Assembly: GCA_030041155.1 (NCBI GenBank)
Contig: JASHOJ010000180.1
Span: forward strand, 1 to 63,998
DNA from: Candidatus Binataceae bacterium
GTDB taxonomy: Bacteria > Desulfobacterota > Binatia > Binatales > Binataceae
Length of the DNA: 63,998 nucleotides
Reading direction: 5' to 3'
Positions 36,670 to 47,512 of the stretch are shown one piece after another (positions within the stretch are counted from its first letter, which is position 1; each line of letters begins with the position of its first letter). The notes under the pieces were generated by a model. That model saw nothing but the letters and a program-made list of their open reading frames with translations, did no database searches and was not told where the DNA came from. A program made the position numbers and the translations under genes.

Positions 36670-37980
36670 ATGCAAGTAAACATTGAGACTCCTTCCGCAC
36701 TCAGGCGCAAACTGACCATCGAAGTCGAGCCCGACGAAATCAGACGCGAGCTCGATACCGCTTACAACGAGCTCAAGCGCGGAGTTGTCCTGAAGGGCTT
36801 TCGCCCCGGACGGGCGCCGCGCAATCTTCTGGAGCGATTCTTCGGCGACCAGGTTCGCGGCGAGGTGCTGCAGAAACTGGTGCGCGAATATACCGAAAAG
36901 GCGCTCGAGGAGAACGAGTTCAAGCCGGTGGTCGCTCCCGAGATTGTAACCGAGGAAACCGACCTCGCAAAATCGGTCAAGTTCAGCGCCACCTTCGATC
37001 TTCGCCCCGAACTCGTCGTCAAGGACTACGAAGGATTGAAAATTCCGGAGTTCAAGACCGAACTGCGCGACGAAGACGTGGATCGCGCGCTCGAAGCACT
37101 GCGTGAAAGGCAGGCGACACTTAAAAAAATCGATGGCCGCACCCGTGTCGAAGAGGGCGACTTCGTGCTCGCCTCGATCGAGGGCTACGACGGCGACAAG
37201 CCGCTCCCCGGTGTCGCCGCACAGGACCGGATGCTCCAGGCCTCGAAGACCGCGCTTGCTCATCAAGTCGACGAAATTCTGATCGGCGCCGAAATCGGAA
37301 CGACCGCGCGTGGGGTCAAAACCTACGGTCAGGATTATTCCGAAAAGGAGTTGGCGGGCAAAAGCGTCGAATGGCGGATTAACGTCAAAGAGATCTATGA
37401 GCGCGTGCTGCCGAACCTTGACGATGAGTTCGCTAAAGATCAGGGCGATTGTAAAGATCTCGCCGAGTTGCGCGATCGAGTCCGCGCCGACCTTCAGGAA
37501 CGCGCCCGGCTAGAGGCGGATGCGCGCGCGCGTCAGGGTCTGCTGGACCTGGTGATCGAGCGCAATCCGGTCGAGCTGCCCGAGTCACTGGTTATCCGCG
37601 AACAGCGCGCGATGGAACAGGAACTGCACAATACGCTCGAAGCGGGCGGGATCGCGCACGATCAGGTTGAGCAGAGGGTGAAGGAAGCCGCTGGCGACCT
37701 CCGTCAAAGGGCGGAGAAGCGCGCGCGCACCGCGCTGATTGTGGACGCGATCGCGGATCAGGAGAAAATCGAGGTCAGTGACGAAGAGCTTGGCGACCGG
37801 GTCGCACAGGTCGTCACCCAATCGGGACGTCAGCGAGACCGGGCGGCGGAGTTCTATCGCGACGAAGCAAACCGCGAGAGTCTGCGTTCCACGATGCGCC
37901 GCGAAAAGGCGCTCGACCTTATTCTTGCGCGCGCCACGCGCGTCGAAGAACCTGCGGAACAGCCAGCATCTGAGACCTGA
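36670..37980 (+). CDS. tig: Trigger factor (ribosome-associated chaperone and prolyl isomerase)
   Basis: A 436-residue protein. The N-terminal ribosome-binding domain contains the signature GFRPGRAPRNLLERFFGDQV (around residues 42-61; family GFRxGKxP). The middle FKBP-type domain (about 150-240) is degenerate around DFVLASIEGYDGDKPLPG, and the long helical C-terminal chaperone arms follow. It binds nascent chains at the ribosome exit tunnel. ATG 36670 starts exactly at the conserved domain (MQVNIETPSALRRKL). It begins the tig-clpP-clpX-lon-HU run, a gene order shared by many proteobacteria and relatives, all on the plus strand. Confidence 0.95.
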   Translation: MQVNIETPSALRRKLTIEVEPDEIRRELDTAYNELKRGVVLKGFRPGRAPRNLLERFFGDQVRGEVLQKLVREYTEKALEENEFKPVVAPEIVTEETDLAKSVKFSATFDLRPELVVKDYEGLKIPEFKTELRDEDVDRALEALRERQATLKKIDGRTRVEEGDFVLASIEGYDGDKPLPGVAAQDRMLQASKTALAHQVDEILIGAEIGTTARGVKTYGQDYSEKELAGKSVEWRINVKEIYERVLPNLDDEFAKDQGDCKDLAELRDRVRADLQERARLEADARARQGLLDLVIERNPVELPESLVIREQRAMEQELHNTLEAGGIAHDQVEQRVKEAAGDLRQRAEKRARTALIVDAIADQEKIEVSDEELGDRVAQVVTQSGRQRDRAAEFYRDEANRESLRSTMRREKALDLILARATRVEEPAEQPASET

Positions 37981-38106
37981 GTCAAGCCCGTATTTGCGCT
38001 GTAAAATCCGCAGGACATTGCTCAAATATTGCGGAGCGGATACAATTTGATGGCGTCAGCGCCCGTCTTTGGTTTGGAGCGCGCGGGCTGCGACGCGGCT
38101 CCGATT

Positions 38107-38703
38107 ATGAGTAACCTGGTACCGATCGTAGTTGAGCAAACCGGGCGCGGAGAGCGGGCGTATGACATATATTCACGCCTGTTAAACGATCGAATCGTTT
38201 TTCTGGGTACCGAAGTTAATGGCGACGTAGCCAACCTGATTACCGCTCAATTTTTGTTCCTCGAAGCCGAGGACCCGGAAAAAGAAATAAATTTCTACAT
38301 TAATTCTCCCGGCGGCGAGATCACCGCTGGGATGGCGATCTACGACACGATGCAGTTCATCAAACCGCCGGTGGCCACCCTCTGCCTGGGGCAAGCGGCA
38401 AGCATGTCCGCCGTGCTGCTGGCTGCAGGACAGAAAGGACGCCGCTATGCACTGCCCCATTCCCGAGTCCTGATGCACCAGCCGCATGGTGGCGCGCAGG
38501 GACAAGCCACCGACATCGACATCCATGCCCGCGAGATCATCCGCGCGCGCGAAGAGATAAACGGAATCTTAGCGCACCACACTGGACAGAATATTCGCAA
38601 GATCGAAAAGGATACCGATCGCGACTTCATCCTTGCGCCGGCGCAAGCGGTTGAATACGGCGTCATCGATGAGGTAATCGTTAGCCGGAGGACCTCCAAG
38701 TGA
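38107..38703 (+). CDS. clpP: ATP-dependent Clp protease proteolytic subunit
   Basis: A 198-residue ClpP with the complete catalytic triad: Ser in [12 protein letters not shown], His in [11 protein letters not shown] and Asp in KDTDRDF. The N-terminus [25 protein letters not shown] is standard, which fixes the start at 38107; the upstream in-frame ATGs at 38050 and 38029-38031 would add residues without family similarity. It forms the tetradecameric barrel that ClpX feeds. clpX follows 16 bases downstream. Confidence 0.95.
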   Translation: MSNLVPIVVEQTGRGERAYDIYSRLLNDRIVFLGTEVNGDVANLITAQFLFLEAEDPEKEINFYINSPGGEITAGMAIYDTMQFIKPPVATLCLGQAASMSAVLLAAGQKGRRYALPHSRVLMHQPHGGAQGQATDIDIHAREIIRAREEINGILAHHTGQNIRKIEKDTDRDFILAPAQAVEYGVIDEVIVSRRTSK

Positions 38704-38719
38704 ACCGCGGGAGGCAGTA

Positions 38720-39970
38720 ATGGCCAAGCATGATGACCGTTCGGGCAATCTGGTTTGCTCGTTTTGCGGTAAGAGTCAGGACGAAGTACGCAAGCTCATC
38801 GCCGGCCCCACGGTATACATCTGCGACGAGTGCATCGACCTCTGTAACGACATAATCGCCGAGGAGACCGACAACGAGGAGGCCTTCAGCCAATCATCGG
38901 CGGTTCCCAAACCGGCCGAGATAAAACGAGTTCTCGATCAGTACGTAATCGGCCAGGAACGCGCGAAAAAAATCCTTTCCGTCGCCGTCCACAACCACTA
39001 CAAGCGAATCGATTCGCAGATGGTGACCGGCGATGTTGAGCTCCAGAAATCCAACATAATGCTCATCGGCCCGACCGGGGTCGGCAAAACCCTGCTGGCG
39101 CAGACCCTTGCGCGATTTCTGCAGGTTCCATTCACGATCGCCGATGCGACCTCCCTTACCGAGGCCGGTTACGTCGGCGAAGATGTAGAGAACATCATCC
39201 TCTCGCTGCTGCAGAACGCCGATTACGACATCGAGCGATGCCAGCGCGGGATCGTGTATATCGATGAGATCGATAAAATTGCCCGCAAGGGCGACAATCC
39301 CTCGATCACGCGCGACGTCTCCGGCGAGGGCGTCCAGCAGGCGCTGCTCAAGATTATCGAGGGCACGATGGCCTCGGTGCCGCCCAAGGGCGGCCGCAAG
39401 CATCCTCAGCAGGAATTTCTGCAGGTCGATACCACCAACATCCTGTTCGTATGCGGCGGCGCTTTCGTCGGACTCGACGATATCATTCGCCGCAGGATCG
39501 CCGGCAAAACCATGGGTTTTCGCGCCGACCTGACCCATCGCGATCCGAGAACCGTTTCCGAACTGCTCTTGGAGGTGCAGCCAGAAGACTTGCTCAAATT
39601 CGGTTTGATTCCGGAATTCGTGGGACGGTTGCCCGTGATAGCGACGCTGGGTGAGCTCGATGAAGAAGCGCTGGTGCGCATCCTGACCGAGCCCAAGAAT
39701 GCGCTGGTGCGCCAATATCAGAAACTGTTCGACATGGAAAACGTGCATCTGAAGTTCAATCAGGGTGCTCTCAAGGCGATCTCGCGCGAGGCGCTCAAGC
39801 GCAAGTCCGGAGCACGCGGACTGCGCGCCATCATGGAAAGCATCATGGTGGACCTGATGTACGAAATTCCGTCCCAACCGAACATCAAGGAGGTTCTGAT
39901 CTCAGAGGAAGTGGTGACGCAGAAGGAGCAGCCGCTCCTGGTCTATCAAAAGACGGCTGAAACCGCCTGA
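38720..39970 (+). CDS. clpX: ATP-dependent Clp protease ATP-binding subunit ClpX
   Basis: A 416-residue AAA+ unfoldase. The N-terminal zinc-binding domain is [18 protein letters not shown] with CDEC (residues about 14-39). Walker A is [15 protein letters not shown], Walker B is [13 protein letters not shown], the pore loop lies in the segment with GYVGEDVE, and an [13 protein letters not shown] sensor-2 region is near the end. It unfolds tagged proteins and threads them into ClpP. GGGAGGCAGTA precedes the ATG. It lies between clpP and lon. Confidence 0.97.
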   Translation: MAKHDDRSGNLVCSFCGKSQDEVRKLIAGPTVYICDECIDLCNDIIAEETDNEEAFSQSSAVPKPAEIKRVLDQYVIGQERAKKILSVAVHNHYKRIDSQMVTGDVELQKSNIMLIGPTGVGKTLLAQTLARFLQVPFTIADATSLTEAGYVGEDVENIILSLLQNADYDIERCQRGIVYIDEIDKIARKGDNPSITRDVSGEGVQQALLKIIEGTMASVPPKGGRKHPQQEFLQVDTTNILFVCGGAFVGLDDIIRRRIAGKTMGFRADLTHRDPRTVSELLLEVQPEDLLKFGLIPEFVGRLPVIATLGELDEEALVRILTEPKNALVRQYQKLFDMENVHLKFNQGALKAISREALKRKSGARGLRAIMESIMVDLMYEIPSQPNIKEVLISEEVVTQKEQPLLVYQKTAETA

Positions 39971-39998
39971 AAACCAGGGAGACTCGGGATCGATTCAG

Positions 39999-42473
39999 AT
40001 GCTTTTTCGCAACGATAAAAAAGATAATCGCGACGCGCCGACCGCCTTGGTACCCCTCCTTCCGCTGCGCGAAATGATCGTTTTTCCGCACGACGTCTAT
40101 CCGATTTTCGTCGGACGACAGAAGTCGATCAAAGCGCTGGAAGCCGCCGAAGCGCAGAAGAAGCCCATCCTGCTGGTGGCGCAGAAGGACGCCAATGTTG
40201 CCGAGCCCACCCCGCAGGATCTCTACTCGATGGGGACGCTCGGAGTCGTAGTGCAGCTCCTGCGGCTGCCCGACGGCACCGTGAAAGCGCTGCTCGAGGG
40301 CAAGCGGCGCGCCCGCCTTATTCGCTACGTTTCCGATGATGAATATTTTCAGGTCGAGGCCGAAGAGGTTGATGAAATCACCGATCATTCGACCGAGATC
40401 GAGGCGCTGGTCCGCTCGGTCATCTCCACCTTCGACAACTATGCGCGCCTGAACAAAAAGATTCCGCCAGAGATGGTCGCGTCAATCTCCGCGGTCGAGG
40501 ATCCGGCGTTCCTGGCCGATAAGATCGTCGGGCATCTCGGCATCAAGCTCGAGGACAAGCAGGCGCTGCTCGAGTCGATCAATCCCGCTGAGAGGCTGGA
40601 AAAGATCCTCGGCTACATGCGCTCGGAGCTCGAAATCCTGGAGGTCGAAAAACGCATCCGCTCCCGGGTCAAGAAGCAGATGGAGAAGACCCAGAAGGAG
40701 TACTACCTCAACGAGCAGATGCGCGCGATCCAGAAAGAGCTCGGCGAGAAGGACGAATTCAAGAACGAAATTCAGGAGCTTGAAGAAAAGCTCAGACAAA
40801 AGAAGATGCCGGCCGAAGCGCGCGAGAAATGCGAGCGCGAAATCAAGAAGCTCAAGATGATGTCGCCGATGTCGGCCGAGGCGACCGTGGTGCGCAACTA
40901 TCTCGACTGGTTCCTCGCCCTGCCTTGGTTCGAGTACACCGAGGACAAGCTCGATATCAAGGAAGCCGAACGCATCCTCGAGGAAGATCACTACGGACTC
41001 GAAAAGGTAAAGGAGCGTATCCTCGAATACCTGGCGGTCGAAACCCTGGTCGGCCAGATGAAAGGGCCGATCCTCTGCCTGGTCGGCCCTCCGGGAGTCG
41101 GCAAAACCTCGCTCGGCAAATCGCTGGCACGCGCCACCGGACGCAAGTTTGTTCGCGTATCGCTAGGCGGCGTGCGCGACGAAGCTGAAATCCGAGGCCA
41201 TCGGCGCACCTATATCGGCGCGCTGCCCGGCAAGGTAATCCAATCGATCCGAAAAGCCGGATCGTCCAATCCGGTGCTGCTGTTCGATGAAGTGGACAAG
41301 ATGTCCACCGACTTCCGCGGCGATCCGTCGTCGGCGCTGCTCGAAGTTCTCGACCCCGAGCAGAACTGCACTTTCAACGATCACTACCTCGATTGCGATT
41401 ACGATCTGTCGAAAGTGATGTTCGTGACCACCGCCAACACCCTCGATCGCATCCCCCGTCCGCTCCAGGACCGGATGGAAGTTATCCGGATTCCCGGCTA
41501 CACCGAGGTTGAGAAGCTCCAGATCGCGAAGAAATATCTGCTCGCAAAGCAGATCGCCGCCAATGGTCTCAAGGCGGAGAACGTTGAATTCTCAGACAAG
41601 GCCCTGCTCGGCCTCATCCGCTACTACACGCGCGAGGCTGGCGTCCGCAATCTGGAGCGCGAGATGGCCTCCATATGCCGCAAAGTCGCGGTCGAGGTGG
41701 TCAAGAGCGATCGCAACGCGCACGTCCGAGTCTCCGCGTCGAGCCTAGCGCGCTATCTCGGCCCCGCGAAGTTCCGCTACGGAATCGCGGAGACCGAGCC
41801 TCAGGTTGGCGTCAGCACCGGTCTTGCCTGGACCGAGCTCGGCGGCGAACTCCTGAGCGTCGAGGTGACCATCGTTCCAGGACGCGGCAAACTGACTATT
41901 ACCGGGCAGCTCGGCGATGTGATGCAGGAGTCGGCGCAGGCCGCGCTCTCCTACGTTCGTTCGCGCTCCGAGATGCTAGGGCTGGATCCGAGCTTCTACC
42001 ACAAGATCGACATCCATATTCACATTCCCGAGGGCGCGATTCCGAAAGATGGGCCGTCGGCGGGAATCACCCTTGCGACCGCGCTCGTCTCCGCGCTCAC
42101 CCGCACGTCGGTGCGCAACGACTTGGCGATGACCGGCGAAATAACGCTTCGCGGCCGGGTGCTGCCGATCGGCGGGCTTAAGGAAAAAGTGCTCGCGGCG
42201 CATCGCGGCGGAATCAAGACCGTCCTTATTCCAAAGGAAAACGGCAAGGATATCTCGGAAATAGCGCCTCAAATCCTGAAAGGAGTCGAGCTGGTCCAGG
42301 TCGAGCACATGGATGATGTGCTGCGCAACGCGCTGGTGCTGACGGATCCGGAAGCGTTTTTTAAAGCCAAGGCGACGCCGATCAATCCTGCATTCATCAG
42401 CGATGCGCCGACCGACCCGACTATCACGGATGACGACGAAGATTCGGCGCCGTCGCCGACCAACCTCTCCTAA
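39999..42473 (+). CDS. lon: ATP-dependent protease Lon (LonA type)
   Basis: An 824-residue LonA protease. The N-terminal substrate-binding domain starts [24 protein letters not shown]. The AAA+ module has Walker [16 protein letters not shown] and Walker [11 protein letters not shown]. The C-terminal peptidase domain has the catalytic dyad Ser in [12 protein letters not shown] and Lys in [12 protein letters not shown]. It degrades misfolded and short-lived regulatory proteins. It follows clpX by 28 bases and precedes the HU gene, so the whole segment forms a protein quality-control cluster. Confidence 0.97.
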   Translation: MLFRNDKKDNRDAPTALVPLLPLREMIVFPHDVYPIFVGRQKSIKALEAAEAQKKPILLVAQKDANVAEPTPQDLYSMGTLGVVVQLLRLPDGTVKALLEGKRRARLIRYVSDDEYFQVEAEEVDEITDHSTEIEALVRSVISTFDNYARLNKKIPPEMVASISAVEDPAFLADKIVGHLGIKLEDKQALLESINPAERLEKILGYMRSELEILEVEKRIRSRVKKQMEKTQKEYYLNEQMRAIQKELGEKDEFKNEIQELEEKLRQKKMPAEAREKCEREIKKLKMMSPMSAEATVVRNYLDWFLALPWFEYTEDKLDIKEAERILEEDHYGLEKVKERILEYLAVETLVGQMKGPILCLVGPPGVGKTSLGKSLARATGRKFVRVSLGGVRDEAEIRGHRRTYIGALPGKVIQSIRKAGSSNPVLLFDEVDKMSTDFRGDPSSALLEVLDPEQNCTFNDHYLDCDYDLSKVMFVTTANTLDRIPRPLQDRMEVIRIPGYTEVEKLQIAKKYLLAKQIAANGLKAENVEFSDKALLGLIRYYTREAGVRNLEREMASICRKVAVEVVKSDRNAHVRVSASSLARYLGPAKFRYGIAETEPQVGVSTGLAWTELGGELLSVEVTIVPGRGKLTITGQLGDVMQESAQAALSYVRSRSEMLGLDPSFYHKIDIHIHIPEGAIPKDGPSAGITLATALVSALTRTSVRNDLAMTGEITLRGRVLPIGGLKEKVLAAHRGGIKTVLIPKENGKDISEIAPQILKGVELVQVEHMDDVLRNALVLTDPEAFFKAKATPINPAFISDAPTDPTITDDDEDSAPSPTNLS

Positions 42474-42569
42474 GGGGAGCGAGAGGAACTTTTGCGCCCT
42501 CGGCCCCGCGCGCGGAATCCCGCGCGCGGGACGAGCCTAAACGGCGGCATCAGCCGCGAGAGCAGAGCC

Positions 42570-42884
42570 ATGACCAAGGCCGAACTTATCGAAGCAATGT
42601 CAAACAAGCTTCCTCTTCCAAAGGCCGACGCCGAACGCGCCGTCAACATCGTGCTCGACGACATTATCGGCGCGCTTAGAAGCGGCGATCGGGTCAATAT
42701 CTCGGGCTTCGGAACCTTTTCGGTTTCCACCCGCCAGGCGCGCACCGGACGCAATCCCAAGACCGGCGAGACGATTCAGATTTCCGCAAGCCGGTCGGCT
42801 AAGTTCAAGCCGGGCAAGCAGCTCAAGGATTCCCTCAACGAGGGACTGGAGGGCGCCCGTACCGATTCAAGTTCCTCCGCCTGA
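42570..42884 (+). CDS. HU family DNA-binding protein
   Basis: A 104-residue DNABII protein. It shows TKAELIEAMSNKLPLPKADAERAV, the GFGTFSVSTRQARTGRNPKTGE beta-arm signature and an AKFKPGKQLKDSLN C-terminus, with a short Ser-rich tail beyond the usual 90 residues. It bends and compacts DNA. IHF-alpha would look similar, but the position directly after lon is typical of hupB. ATG 42570 begins the fold; the open frame upstream is the untranslated lon-HU spacer. A terminator follows. Confidence 0.93.
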   Translation: MTKAELIEAMSNKLPLPKADAERAVNIVLDDIIGALRSGDRVNISGFGTFSVSTRQARTGRNPKTGETIQISASRSAKFKPGKQLKDSLNEGLEGARTDSSSSA

Positions 42885-42941
42885 CGCGAGATCGCGCCGG
42901 TGGCCCTCGCGATGACGCGGCGGCATGCGCTTGGTATTATC

Positions 42942-42973
42942 AGCCCTGCCCGAATCGGCAGGGCTTTTTCTTT
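42942..42973 (+). terminator. Rho-independent terminator of the tig-clpPX-lon-HU run
   Basis: AGCCCTGCC pairs with GGCAGGGCT around a short loop (CGAATC), and the hairpin is followed by T5-C-T3. It sits between the HU gene and tRNA-Val. Confidence 0.92.
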
Positions 42974-42977
42974 CGGT

Positions 42978-43052
42978 GGGCGGTTAGCTCAGCGGTAGAG
43001 CATCGGCCTTACAAGCCGAGGGTCGCAGGTTCGAAACCTGCACCGCCCACCA
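42978..43052 (+). tRNA. tRNA-Val (anticodon TAC)
   Basis: A complete cloverleaf of 75 bases: acceptor GGGCGGT pairs with ACCGCCC, the D-arm is GCTC/GAGC, the anticodon loop CTTACAA contains TAC, the T-arm is GCAGG/CCTGC with loop TTCGAAA, and CCA is encoded. It starts five bases after the HU terminator. Its 3' half is duplicated at 47758-47813, so it is the attachment target of the islet that follows. Confidence 0.96.
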
Positions 43053-43054
43053 AT
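42999..43054 (+). repeat. Left direct repeat (tRNA-Val 3' half), attL-like
   Basis: Fifty-six bases from the D-arm end through CCA plus AAT match 47758-47813 with three mismatches (positions 7, 18 and 21 of the repeat). The last 35 bases, covering the variable loop, T-arm, acceptor and CCA, are identical. This is the arrangement left by site-specific integration into a tRNA 3' end. Confidence 0.9.
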
Positions 43055-43171
43055 GGAATGACGCGTTCGAAAACGCCACGAGATTTCAACTTTGATCGCG
43101 CGTGGCTAGATTTCTGTTCTGGGTGTCAATCTCCGCGTCGCTATCGACTGTGGCGAATCTCCTCTCCAGCG

Positions 43172-46100
43172 TCATCTCCTCGAGCTCTCGGCCGCGCATG
43201 CGGTATTCGTATTCGGTTGTTTCGTGTAATAGCACTGTTGCCCGGATATGTCAGAATTTTCGAGACTGAAATCGACGTGCCAATTGAACTGGTCAATCGT
43301 GCTGAGGCCAAAGGTTTTCGGCGGCGGCCTGTGGTCCGTATCGTCGGCCACAAAGTTCGCTGGGAAAGTGATCTGAAAGGCCGGACAACCCTGGGCAGGG
43401 CAATCGAGATCCTTAACCGACCAACTGCAAACGGTCTGGCCGGCGGGATTGAGCTGACTACATAGGCTGAAATAGGGACTGCCGGAGTTGCACTGGCAGC
43501 TATTTGAGCTCCAACTGCACAGGGTTTTGGGTTCACACAGTTCCGCCCCGAGCGTCACACCCGTGGACGTGCCCCTGACGACAACGTTGGAACTCAAGCT
43601 GTAGTCAGCGCTGATTCCCGACATATTGGTTTGCAGGGTCAGAATGCCGGAGTCCGGATCATACTCGCTCTTCCATCCTTGCGGCATCGCGCCACCGTTC
43701 CCCGGCGTGAATGTAAAGGGCAGTGTCCGATCCTCATAACCAAACTTTACGTTAGTCGAACCGAAGTCGGCGTTCTGGCCTTTGCCCACGTATAATTGGT
43801 AGGTCTGTTCGGTATCGGCTTTCGTATAGAGAAAAAAGAGATCATATACATTTCCGCCGGTAAAAACGCTTTTGCTTGCGAATGTAAACTTGTTCCCATC
43901 TCTATCGGTATAGGTGATCGCGGGGGAAACCGTGGTATCCATGTAATAAATGCCATGATTGACGGTCAGGCCGCTGCGCTGGAAGTTGTTCTGACCCATC
44001 ATCCGCTTCAGTTGTTGACTCGAATCTTCTACCTCGCCTGACTCCAGAAGCTGCCGATAAAGCGGTACCCCCAGGCAGCCGTTATTCGCCGGTGGCGAGT
44101 TGGTGCAGGTGCTCCCCCAGTTTTCGCCATTCGTGCCGGTGCAGAAACCTAGTCCTGAAGCAGGAATAATCGCCCCTTTCGCGCATTCAGGATAGATCAC
44201 AGTGCTTACATATTCATAAGGGCTCGTCTTCGCTGTGGCCGGGAGGCACTTGGCGTCGCTTGACTCGTTGGCGGCATAATCGGAAGCGCATTCCCAAGCT
44301 TCGGTCGGAGCATCGAAGAAGCTTTCCTTATTAACCGAGATGGTCTCGGACCCGGTAGAGCCGCCACTGGGCGTTGGCGTCGCCGTTGAAGAGGGCGGAG
44401 AAATTGTACTCCCCAGTCCTGTAAGAGTGCCGTCGTCGTCATTCAACACGGTTTCACGGTCGATGTCAGTAAAGCCGTCGAAGGCTCCAGGATTCCAGTA
44501 GCAGTAAGCCCCCTTCGTCTTATCCGTATCGGTTAGAAAGCTCGTGAGACCGGGCTTGAAGAGCGGCTCGGTAACAAAGTGGCGGATATCGACGCCGCTG
44601 AAGAAGAGATTAGCCGAATGGAAGGCGGGCGCATAGTAGAAGCCATTGGGCTGTTTCCATCCGATCGCCGCGTTAGGAAAGTAGCATCGGTCCTTGCTGG
44701 TGTCGCCGGCGGGCGATCGATAGGCGAGCAGACCCAGGTTTCCGGCGTTCGCGAATCCTGAATTTTGACATGGATTCTGATCCGTGTCGCTGGGCTTGCA
44801 TATGGGACTTCCGGTCACAGTTCCGTCGCTGGTTAGAAAGGTCGGATGAATGTTGATATACGCGTTGGAATCCTGATACGCCGGTCCATCGTAAACGCTG
44901 AACATACGTTGAAAGTCCGAGTAAGCGGTGAACTGCATGCTTATCTGATCACTTTGTGACAGGCAGTACGCGTTGTTGGGAGTGTCCTGAATGGTGGGTG
45001 CGCAGGTCAATCCCGCGACTCCGCTACTGCTTTTGAATGGATTAAAAGGCCCTGCGTTGGACGCCAGCGGATTATCAGAGAGGGGGGTGTTGCTTGAATT
45101 CCGCCATTGAGTACTGCCGATAAATGCGCTTTTACGCGCTAAGCCCCAAAATCCGGGTGGAACAGAAGAAAAGTCGTAGCCGCCGCCTGACACGAAATTG
45201 ATTCCGGCGTTTTGCACATCGCTGATGACGCTGTTAACCACCAAAGACCAAAACGGACGCATCCAGATCGCGGCGAAGTTAAACGTCGCCCAGTTGAATG
45301 AGGTAGTATATCCATTGAGCACCACAACGTCGCAGTTAGCTTCGTTACCTGGAGAGCAGACGGTAGCAGTCGTCACCGCACAATTAGCCGTGGTGCTAGA
45401 AGGATTACTATCGACCGCTGGACAGCGCGTAGCGGCACGCGAGCCGCCGCTGACGATTGGCCAGTAACTAGTGTCGGAGGTCGCAGGAGCTGTTGGCGAG
45501 TTCAACATCAGAAGCGTAGAGGTTTTAGATGTCAGGTTGCTGGGGTACATAAAGTTGACACCGCCGCAGGGGTTGCTGTTTCCCACCTCCATGAAGCTCT
45601 CCATCGCAGTGGTGCAGGAGTTGCCCAGGAACGTTTGCAACGGGGTCGTACCCTCAGCGGCCGCGTCGGTCCCGGCATTCTGCTCCCCAGCATAGCCGTA
45701 CCACGCCTCCTTTTGCGAAGGACCGCTTATCCCGGCGGGAACAAACCAGTAGCACGCCCCGCAAGTGCCAGCGCCGGCCGCCATGTTGTACTCGAAGTCA
45801 TTCATCCCGTTCATGATCCAGAACACTGCCGGGTGGTTCGAGTCCGAATAATAAGGAAAGTTGTCGTAGCCGATAGCGCAACTGGCATCGTGAGCCGTGC
45901 AATCTGAGTCAACGGACGTGAGGATACCCGGGACCATGCGGGGATTCTGCGGATTTGGCGTTGAAGGGCCATTGGCAACCGCGGCCCGCGCGAAGACTCC
46001 GAGGTTGGCGTAAAGCTGATTGCCGGTCTCGGTGCCATCTTCGAGGTAGTAGCCATGCCCGATAGATTCATAGCCCACGTTGCGCGCCAACCGCACTCCT

Positions 46101-47512
46101 TGCGTCCCATGAATCACGATCCAGCGAGTCATCGAATCCCATACCGAACTGTCCTGTACGAAAGCGACCGGCTGAGTTGCCCCAGTCGGTAAAGTCTGGC
46201 GCGCCATGTGAAAGTGCACCGGATAGTGCATGATGCTGCCGCCCTGGCCGAGCTGATAGAATTCCACGCCCTGCACCTGGTAGAGCAGGAAGCCCTGGCG
46301 CACGATGGTGTGACCTCCGAAATAGTTGTCGGGGTTTCCGGGGTTTACCGCGAAGGGCGCTCCAGGCGTGTCCCCGTCGGAGATGATTCGTATGCTATGC
46401 GTCAGCAGTCCCACCGCGGCGCGGGTATCGGCTGAGGTTATGTTCAAGCCGAGGCGAGTAATGCCGGGGTACGAAGCCGCTGATAGATCGAATGTCTGGC
46501 CATTGTGCGGATACTGGACAGCTTTGGAAAGATTGATCGTGGTCACGTTGGTACTGCTATCGTAACTCGTTCCGGCGCTGCTGATAGTCAGTTGCTCCGA
46601 GTGGTCCGGTAGGTAGTCGGTGGTGGTAAGCACGATATTGTCGTTAGCTTGCCAATCAACCTGCCCCGACACTTGCAGTTGCATATCGCCGGGCATCGCA
46701 TCCTTATTCAGGCGAACCCAACTCGTCCCGGTGCAGGAAGGGCTACTTGCCTGACAACCGGTTAGCGCGGTGCTGGCATAAGTCGCACCTTTCTTCCCGA
46801 ACAGCTGCAAGCTGCCTCCATAAGACACCGCCAGAACTTTGTGGCCGAAATAAGCTGGGTTCGTGCCATCCGCCTGATCCAGTGTGTCATAATTATAGAA
46901 GCAATCGTTTACGCCGCCCGGCAGCGCCGAAGAGGTGCAGGAGGTCGGACTAGAGCCGTAGGTATTGGTTCCCATAGGAGGGGACGGGATGCCGCAGTTA
47001 GCGGATTGACATGTGACCCCGGGATCGCCTGGCGCGCCCCACAGGTGGATTGTCACCAAGCCGCCGTTGGTTCCAATCGGTGCGGTTGTGGAACCCGCCT
47101 GCAGGGTCCCGCCGTTTTCGACCACGATATTTTCGGCGTAAAAGTTGATTAGTGCATCGTCGAAGTTTAGACTGCCACCGCTGACAATATTGACGTTGTG
47201 GAAGGTGTAGCTGGTGGCAGGCGCGCCCATGGTTCCGCCCTTGACCTCGCACGGTCCAGTGACCACTAGATTGGTGGTTGCGGTGCCGGTAGTTGGCAAA
47301 TTACTCCCTGCGGTGTCATTGCAGACCGCGGACGTTTGAGCCATTGCGCGCCCTGCGGGAAGTGTCGCGAAAAGCAGCACGCTCAGGCACAAAAGCGATC
47401 GCGCGATGGCACTCACGTGTTCACACGCGACCAGCTTCGTAACCGTGCTGCTCATCCACCTGACCCTGGCCACATAAACCGTGCCGCGATTAGTGCTCCT
47501 CACTCCCCTCAT
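43172..47512 (-). CDS. Giant secreted G8-domain / CEMIP(TMEM2)-like parallel beta-helix protein
   Basis: A 1446-residue protein. The start ATG 47512 follows GGAGGAGGCAC. A long basic N-region leads to a signal peptide (LLCLSVLLFATLPAGRAMAQ), cleaved near residue 59. At about 105-160 a G8-like domain is seen (SGGSLNFDDALINFYAENIVVENGGTLQAG). A beta-helix core carries, around residues 435-510, VHFHMARQ, SSVWDSMTRWIVIHGTQGVRLARNVGYESIGHGYYLEDGTETGNQLYANLGVF. This closely follows the animal CEMIP/TMEM2 pattern of CxTIHGxxG, DxxGHxFFLEDG and xNxxxNLG. Many cysteines (about 50) imply an extracellular disulfide-rich protein. A low-complexity Ser/Thr/Pro linker lies near 1060. Polysaccharide binding or cleavage is inferred from the family, not shown. 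Confidence 0.8.
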   Translation of the reverse strand: MRGVRSTNRGTVYVARVRWMSSTVTKLVACEHVSAIARSLLCLSVLLFATLPAGRAMAQTSAVCNDTAGSNLPTTGTATTNLVVTGPCEVKGGTMGAPATSYTFHNVNIVSGGSLNFDDALINFYAENIVVENGGTLQAGSTTAPIGTNGGLVTIHLWGAPGDPGVTCQSANCGIPSPPMGTNTYGSSPTSCTSSALPGGVNDCFYNYDTLDQADGTNPAYFGHKVLAVSYGGSLQLFGKKGATYASTALTGCQASSPSCTGTSWVRLNKDAMPGDMQLQVSGQVDWQANDNIVLTTTDYLPDHSEQLTISSAGTSYDSSTNVTTINLSKAVQYPHNGQTFDLSAASYPGITRLGLNITSADTRAAVGLLTHSIRIISDGDTPGAPFAVNPGNPDNYFGGHTIVRQGFLLYQVQGVEFYQLGQGGSIMHYPVHFHMARQTLPTGATQPVAFVQDSSVWDSMTRWIVIHGTQGVRLARNVGYESIGHGYYLEDGTETGNQLYANLGVFARAAVANGPSTPNPQNPRMVPGILTSVDSDCTAHDASCAIGYDNFPYYSDSNHPAVFWIMNGMNDFEYNMAAGAGTCGACYWFVPAGISGPSQKEAWYGYAGEQNAGTDAAAEGTTPLQTFLGNSCTTAMESFMEVGNSNPCGGVNFMYPSNLTSKTSTLLMLNSPTAPATSDTSYWPIVSGGSRAATRCPAVDSNPSSTTANCAVTTATVCSPGNEANCDVVVLNGYTTSFNWATFNFAAIWMRPFWSLVVNSVISDVQNAGINFVSGGGYDFSSVPPGFWGLARKSAFIGSTQWRNSSNTPLSDNPLASNAGPFNPFKSSSGVAGLTCAPTIQDTPNNAYCLSQSDQISMQFTAYSDFQRMFSVYDGPAYQDSNAYINIHPTFLTSDGTVTGSPICKPSDTDQNPCQNSGFANAGNLGLLAYRSPAGDTSKDRCYFPNAAIGWKQPNGFYYAPAFHSANLFFSGVDIRHFVTEPLFKPGLTSFLTDTDKTKGAYCYWNPGAFDGFTDIDRETVLNDDDGTLTGLGSTISPPSSTATPTPSGGSTGSETISVNKESFFDAPTEAWECASDYAANESSDAKCLPATAKTSPYEYVSTVIYPECAKGAIIPASGLGFCTGTNGENWGSTCTNSPPANNGCLGVPLYRQLLESGEVEDSSQQLKRMMGQNNFQRSGLTVNHGIYYMDTTVSPAITYTDRDGNKFTFASKSVFTGGNVYDLFFLYTKADTEQTYQLYVGKGQNADFGSTNVKFGYEDRTLPFTFTPGNGGAMPQGWKSEYDPDSGILTLQTNMSGISADYSLSSNVVVRGTSTGVTLGAELCEPKTLCSWSSNSCQCNSGSPYFSLCSQLNPAGQTVCSWSVKDLDCPAQGCPAFQITFPANFVADDTDHRPPPKTFGLSTIDQFNWHVDFSLENSDISGQQCYYTKQPNTNTACAAESSRR

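Noticed and set aside
38894..39877. Long minus-strand frame within clpX
   Set aside because: Shadow of a highly conserved gene.
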